Source of the DNA: Candidatus Peribacteraceae bacterium
Lineage (GTDB): Bacteria; Patescibacteriota; Gracilibacteria; Peribacterales; Peribacteraceae
Direction of reading: 5' to 3'
NCBI GenBank assembly: GCA_018062585.1
Contig: JAGORY010000037.1
Coordinates: 2,979-10,980, forward strand
DNA: 8,002 nucleotides
Of the stretch, positions 6,360 to 8,002 are shown piece after piece. How positions within the stretch are numbered: position 1 is the first letter of the stretch; each line of letters opens with the position of its first letter. The translations under genes were made by a program, and so were the position numbers. Under the pieces are notes generated by a model. That model was not told the origin of the DNA, searched no databases, and was given only the letters and a program-made list of their open reading frames with translations.

Positions 6360-6890
6360 ATGATCACTTTCTCTTCTTCCGACGACGCTGCCTGCTCGGT
6401 GAAAACCGACAGTGCCAGCTTTGATGTTTTTCCGGCTAAAGTACCGAAAGACAAGTGGTGCCTTCTTAGTCACCCGGAGGAAGATCTTACGAATAAGAAA
6501 GCCGTGAGCTGGCCCGGTGAGTATGACTTCGGCGGCGTCACCGTGCGCGCTATCGGACAAGAGGCTGGCAAACAGGTGTCCTACGCATGTCACACCGAGA
6601 ATATCCGCCTCGCCTTCGTGGACACTCCGGTTCTGGACTGGACGGATACCGAAATCGAGAAGCTTGGCGATGTCGATGTTCTTGTCATCGCCGCAGATAA
6701 CCCCAAGAAACTCACTCCGCTCGTGGAAGCCGTCGACCCCCGTGTCATCATCCTCTACAGCGTGAAGGGAGGCGACCTTCCGGGGACCGCCAAAGCCTGC
6801 GGAGCAACCGACGTCACTCCCATCGACGAATTCAAGGTGAAGCCGAGTACGCTACCCTCGGGCTCTAGGCAGGTGATCGTTCTGAAGTAA
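6360..6890 (+). CDS. UlaG-like MBL-fold protein with decayed metal site
   Basis: A 176-aa protein that I place, from remembered family patterns, with short MBL-fold (COG2220/UlaG-like) hydrolases. Visible landmarks are PGEYDFGGVTVRAIG (52-66, family PGEYEVxGVxVxGI), TDTEIEKLGDVDVLVI (95-110, family TDEQLExLGxVDVLLIP) and VDPRVIILYSVKG (125-137, where active members read IEPxxVIPMHY). The HxHxDH zinc motif appears as HPEEDL (38-43): His38 and Asp42 remain, but the second His is Glu and the last is Leu, and the later His is missing. The N-terminus is also shorter than in active members. It is therefore probably not a hydrolase and may have a structural or binding role. Soluble, with no signal peptide. 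Convergent with the toxin gene, 22 nt apart. The fold call is moderate, the loss of activity an inference. Confidence 0.6.
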   Translation: MITFSSSDDAACSVKTDSASFDVFPAKVPKDKWCLLSHPEEDLTNKKAVSWPGEYDFGGVTVRAIGQEAGKQVSYACHTENIRLAFVDTPVLDWTDTEIEKLGDVDVLVIAADNPKKLTPLVEAVDPRVIILYSVKGGDLPGTAKACGATDVTPIDEFKVKPSTLPSGSRQVIVLK

Positions 6891-6912
6891 TCCCTCGGGT
6901 TACGTCGGAATC

Positions 6913-7182
6913 TCAATATAGTTTCGATCTGTGCAGGACACGAAACAGCGTGATCGTCTTTAACGCATCATCTTTGTCGAACAGAACGCGGTATTCTCCG
7001 ATTCGTAATCGGAAATCTGCGAGTTCATAATGCTGCAGCTGCTTCACGTGGACGTTGCCTGCCCACGGGTCTTTTTCCAGTTCCCGTATTTTCTGATGGA
7101 TATGACGAACTCGCTCACGCGGAATCGTGGCACAATCTTTTTTCCAAGCTCGGATATCGGCGATCAGAATCTTATACGCCAT
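6913..7182 (-). CDS. RelE/ParE-superfamily toxin
   Basis: 89 aa, the normal size for this family of small toxins, which cleave mRNA on the ribosome (RelE) or poison gyrase (ParE). The diagnostic C-terminal half reads FRLRIGEYRVLF (57-68), then a beta strand and FRVLHRSKLY (80-89). The Arg residues in RLRxGxYR, the HR pair and the terminal Tyr correspond to positions used by RelE-type nucleases, so I favour an mRNase over a gyrase poison. The ATG (7182-7180) overlaps the end of the antitoxin gene by 11 nt in another frame, which sets the start and implies translational coupling. Stop is TGA, direct evidence that TGA is a stop in this organism. A longer reading to 7314 runs back through the antitoxin and is not real. 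Confidence 0.87.
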   Translation of the reverse strand: MAYKILIADIRAWKKDCATIPRERVRHIHQKIRELEKDPWAGNVHVKQLQHYELADFRLRIGEYRVLFDKDDALKTITLFRVLHRSKLY

Positions 7183-7456
7183 ACGCCTTCGCGAAGTCAT
7201 CGAACGGTACAGGCTTCGCTTTTCCGATCCTGCTGCGGACAACAAGATCTTTTGTCTCTTTATCCTGTAGTTCCCACAACTCCTCCCGGATCTGATCCAG
7301 AGCCCCGGATTCAAGGAGCAGTTCCGCGGCCTCCTTGGAAAAAACGATTCCGCTGACGGCGTTCTTACTCAACACGACATGGATCGGCTGCTTTGAGTAA
7401 AACACCTTCTTGAGCTGCCGTTGCAGATTGGTGATCGAGATGAATTCGGAAAGCAT
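7172..7456 (-). CDS. Phd/YefM-type antitoxin
   Basis: 94 aa, first gene of the toxin-antitoxin operon. Residues 1-55 fit the Phd/YefM DNA-binding fold: FISITNLQRQLKKVF (5-19), QPIHVVLSKNAVSGIVFS (23-40), KEAAELLLE (41-49). The charged remainder (50-94) would be the flexible part that wraps and neutralises the toxin. A perfect inverted repeat lies 15 nt upstream of the ATG, where such antitoxins bind to repress their own operon. No Shine-Dalgarno is apparent. The family assignment is by pattern, not alignment; the operon structure (antitoxin first, 11-nt overlap) supports it strongly. Confidence 0.83.
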   Translation of the reverse strand: MLSEFISITNLQRQLKKVFYSKQPIHVVLSKNAVSGIVFSKEAAELLLESGALDQIREELWELQDKETKDLVVRSRIGKAKPVPFDDFAKAYGV

Positions 7457-7470
7457 GAAAAGTAGGGTGA

Positions 7471-7495
7471 TTTACATGTTAATTCTATATGTAAA
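7471..7495. promoter_or_regulatory. Inverted-repeat operator of the toxin-antitoxin operon
   Basis: TTTACAT (7471-7477), 11 nt, ATGTAAA (7489-7495): a perfect 7-bp dyad with half-site centres 18 bp apart. On the minus strand it covers a -10-like TAGAAT (7487-7482), with TTGCAT (7510-7505) 17 nt upstream as a weak -35. Binding of the antitoxin dimer here would block RNA polymerase. The implied leader is about 19 nt, so this operon, unlike its neighbours, is not leaderless. Confidence 0.65.
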
Positions 7496-7534
7496 CGTTG
7501 TATAATGCAATACCTCGAGTCACAGAAAATCATC

Positions 7535-7540
7535 TATAGT
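7535..7540 (+). promoter_or_regulatory. -10-like TATAGT before the broken tRNA copy
   Basis: TATAGT (5 of 6 to TATAAT) ends 8 nt before 7549, the base that aligns with G1 of the downstream tRNA. This is nearly the spacing seen at the intact tRNA (9 nt). No -35 is visible. Confidence 0.35.
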
Positions 7541-7563
7541 GCAGCTGTGGTCCCATAGTTCCC

Positions 7564-7591
7564 ACCTGCGCTGAAGCTCCGGCGGGCAGGT
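7564..7591. repeat. Short palindromic element, copy 1
   Basis: ACCTGC (7564-7569) pairs with GCAGGT (7586-7591) around a 16-nt centre that can add GCT/GGC pairs. The core CGCTGAAGCTCCG (7569-7581) matches the reverse complement of the core of the element at 7744-7773 in 11 of 13 positions. This suggests a family of interspersed palindromes (REP/MITE-like). Confidence 0.5.
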
Positions 7592-7606
7592 AGGTAGAAC
7601 GACCGC

Positions 7607-7612
7607 TACACT
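7607..7612 (+). promoter_or_regulatory. -10 element of tRNA-Arg
   Basis: TACACT within GCTACACTCTCC, a string identical to the one before murA (1975-1986). It ends 9 nt before the first base of the mature tRNA, so the precursor would carry a 5' leader of only a few nucleotides. No -35 box recognised. Confidence 0.55.
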
Positions 7613-7621
7613 CTCCTCCGT

Positions 7622-7696
7622 GCTCCTGTAGTTCAATGGATAGAACGACCCTCTCCTAAGGGGTAAATGCAGGTTCGACTCCCGCCGGGAGCACCA
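7622..7696 (+). tRNA. tRNA-Arg, anticodon CCT, encoded CCA
   Basis: Complete cloverleaf of 75 nt. Acceptor GCTCCTG/CGGGAGC (7622-7628 with 7686-7692, one T-G pair). D stem GTTC/GAAC (7631-7634, 7643-7646). Anticodon stem ACCCT/GGGGT (7648-7652, 7660-7664) with loop CTCCTAA, giving anticodon CCT at 7655-7657, which reads AGG. Variable loop of 4 nt. T loop TTCGACT (7674-7680). Discriminator A7693 and CCA at 7694-7696 are encoded. The T stem GCAGG/CCCGC has an A7671·C7683 mismatch at its middle pair. Isolated gene with its own -10 box. Confidence 0.95.
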
Positions 7697-7743
7697 GAAT
7701 AGAAAACTTCATCAAACCTCTTGAAACCAATCGCAACCGAGGA

Positions 7744-7773
7744 GGCCTCTCGCAGCTTTAGCGAAGTGAGGCC
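7744..7773. repeat. Short palindromic element, copy 2
   Basis: GGCCTC (7744-7749) pairs with GAGGCC (7768-7773). Inside, TCGC (7750-7753) pairs with GCGA (7761-7764) around AGCTTTA, leaving a 3-nt bulge. It is related in its core to copy 1 but inverted, and has no T-tract, so it is not a terminator. The two copies bracket tRNA-Arg. The stretch from the tRNA to this element (7697-7743) shows nothing recognisable. Confidence 0.5.
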
Positions 7774-7829
7774 GAGAGCACCATGAAAAGGCTCCATAAA
7801 AATATGACACATTATCTAATGAGCAAATT

Positions 7830-7866
7830 GACCGGTCGTGCAGCAAAGTATAGCCGGTCTTTTTTT
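7830..7866 (+). terminator. Rho-independent terminator
   Basis: GACCGG (7830-7835), an 18-nt loop, CCGGTC (7854-7859), then seven T (7860-7866). It would end transcripts coming from tRNA-Arg. The T-run contains the stop codon of the opposing gene at 7865, and on that strand the same stem is followed only by AATTTG, so it could work weakly in both directions. The loop is long, which lowers confidence. Confidence 0.65.
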
Positions 7867-8002
7867 ACGCCGTCTCCGCCTCAGCCTCTTTCTTCTTCCC
7901 AGCCTTCGGTTTCTTCTTCTGAATGAGGGCCGCGATCTGCTTCGTGAATTCTGGAAGCCAGTCGTCTGTTCCCGTCGCTTTCTTGAGGTCAGCCTCGGAG
8001 AT
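7865..8002 (-). CDS. Lysine-rich C-terminus of an unidentified protein (partial)
   Basis: The last 45 codons of a gene entering from the right edge, ending in TAA. The readable part starts ISEADLKKATGTDDWLPEF, continues with an Ile/Ala/Leu segment and finishes in a Lys/Pro/Ala/Glu-rich tail (KKKPKAGKKKEAEAETA). Such basic, low-complexity tails occur on many nucleic-acid-binding proteins, for example topoisomerases, ribosomal proteins and translation factors, and nothing here distinguishes them. No function assigned. The frame is supported by absence of stops, by a stop immediately before the terminator stem, and by codon choice like that of murA. Confidence 0.6.
   Translation of the reverse strand: MSEADLKKATGTDDWLPEFTKQIAALIQKKKPKAGKKKEAEAETA

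Larger units (their letters stand above)
7549..7617 (+). pseudogene. Probable tRNA-Arg remnant with a palindrome in the D-loop
   Basis: Three blocks of the intact tRNA-Arg recur upstream in the same order. GTGGTCCCATAGTTC (7547-7561) matches GTGCTCCTGTAGTTC (7620-7634) at 12 of 15 positions. TAGAACGACC (7595-7604) equals 7641-7650. CTCTCCT (7611-7617) equals 7651-7657. Between the first two blocks, where the intact gene has 6 nt of D-loop, lie 33 nt containing a palindrome. Between the last two there are 6 extra bases, GCTACA, which form most of the TACACT box that now serves the intact tRNA. The anticodon 3' side and the T-arm are missing. I read this as a duplicated tRNA gene broken by a small repeat; a chance origin is unlikely but not excluded. 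Confidence 0.45.

Noticed and set aside
6887..6903. GTAATCCCTCGGGTTAC palindrome between convergent genes
   Set aside because: The stem is short with a bulge and tetraloop, with no T-tract on either strand. Not enough for a terminator call.
7501..7506. Perfect TATAAT on the plus strand
   Set aside because: No -35 at 16-18 nt and no start codon or RNA gene 8-10 nt downstream. It may be chance in AT-rich sequence, though weak transcription toward the tRNA cannot be excluded.
7783..7926. 47-codon plus-strand frame MKRLHKNMTHYL... across the terminator
   Set aside because: It reads through the terminator stem and T-run into the antisense of the right-edge gene, becoming Ser/Pro-rich low-complexity sequence. 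No ribosome binding site or -10 at the local spacing.
1..8002. Alternative genetic code (UGA as Gly) or CRISPR array
   Set aside because: The toxin gene ends in TGA and no conserved gene has in-frame TGA. No regularly spaced repeat series is present.

Overview
The window looks like a chromosomal segment from a small-genome, Gram-type-uncertain bacterium. The best guess is a member of the Patescibacteria (CPR), perhaps the Peregrinibacteria/Peribacteria side. That placement is an inference from the divergent cell-wall genes, the scarcity of Shine-Dalgarno sequences, -10 boxes placed almost on top of start codons, and a short UlaG-like MBL protein of a type I associate with CPR genomes. TGA is used as a stop (end of the toxin gene) and TAA/TAG elsewhere, and no real gene contains an in-frame TGA. 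The UGA=Gly code of Gracilibacteria/Absconditabacteria is therefore not in use.

Layout. (1) 1-3368 is an envelope block. On the minus strand ftsW is followed by murG (cut by the left edge) with a 3-nt gap, the usual order of a division/cell-wall cluster. Divergent from ftsW are lspA (signal peptidase II) and then murA on the plus strand. FtsW polymerises glycan strands, MurG makes lipid II and MurA commits UDP-GlcNAc to peptidoglycan, so these genes serve one pathway; LspA matures lipoproteins. (2) 3369-6305 is visibly more AT-rich. It encodes a 635-aa SF2 (DExH) helicase followed, in the same reading frame after a single TAA, by a protein with an RpoD-like sigma region 4 plus a coiled coil. 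The frame is open straight across apart from that one stop, so this may be one ~960-aa helicase-sigma4 protein interrupted (or regulated) by an ochre codon. It is the most unusual object in the window. (3) 6360-6890 encodes a small MBL-fold (UlaG-like) protein with a decayed metal site. (4) 6913-7456 (minus) is a Phd-type antitoxin/RelE-type toxin operon with a perfect inverted-repeat operator. (5) 7496-7864 is non-coding except for tRNA-Arg(CCT). It holds a probable broken tRNA copy with a palindrome in its D-loop, a second related palindrome and a terminator. (6) The right edge holds the lysine-rich C-terminus of an unidentified minus-strand gene.

A theme runs through the window. Five genes (ftsW, murA, the helicase, the MBL gene and the tRNA) have a TAYACT/TATGAT/TACATT-type -10 hexamer ending only 8-9 nt before the start codon or mature 5' end. 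This implies leaderless or nearly leaderless transcripts as the normal mode of expression here.
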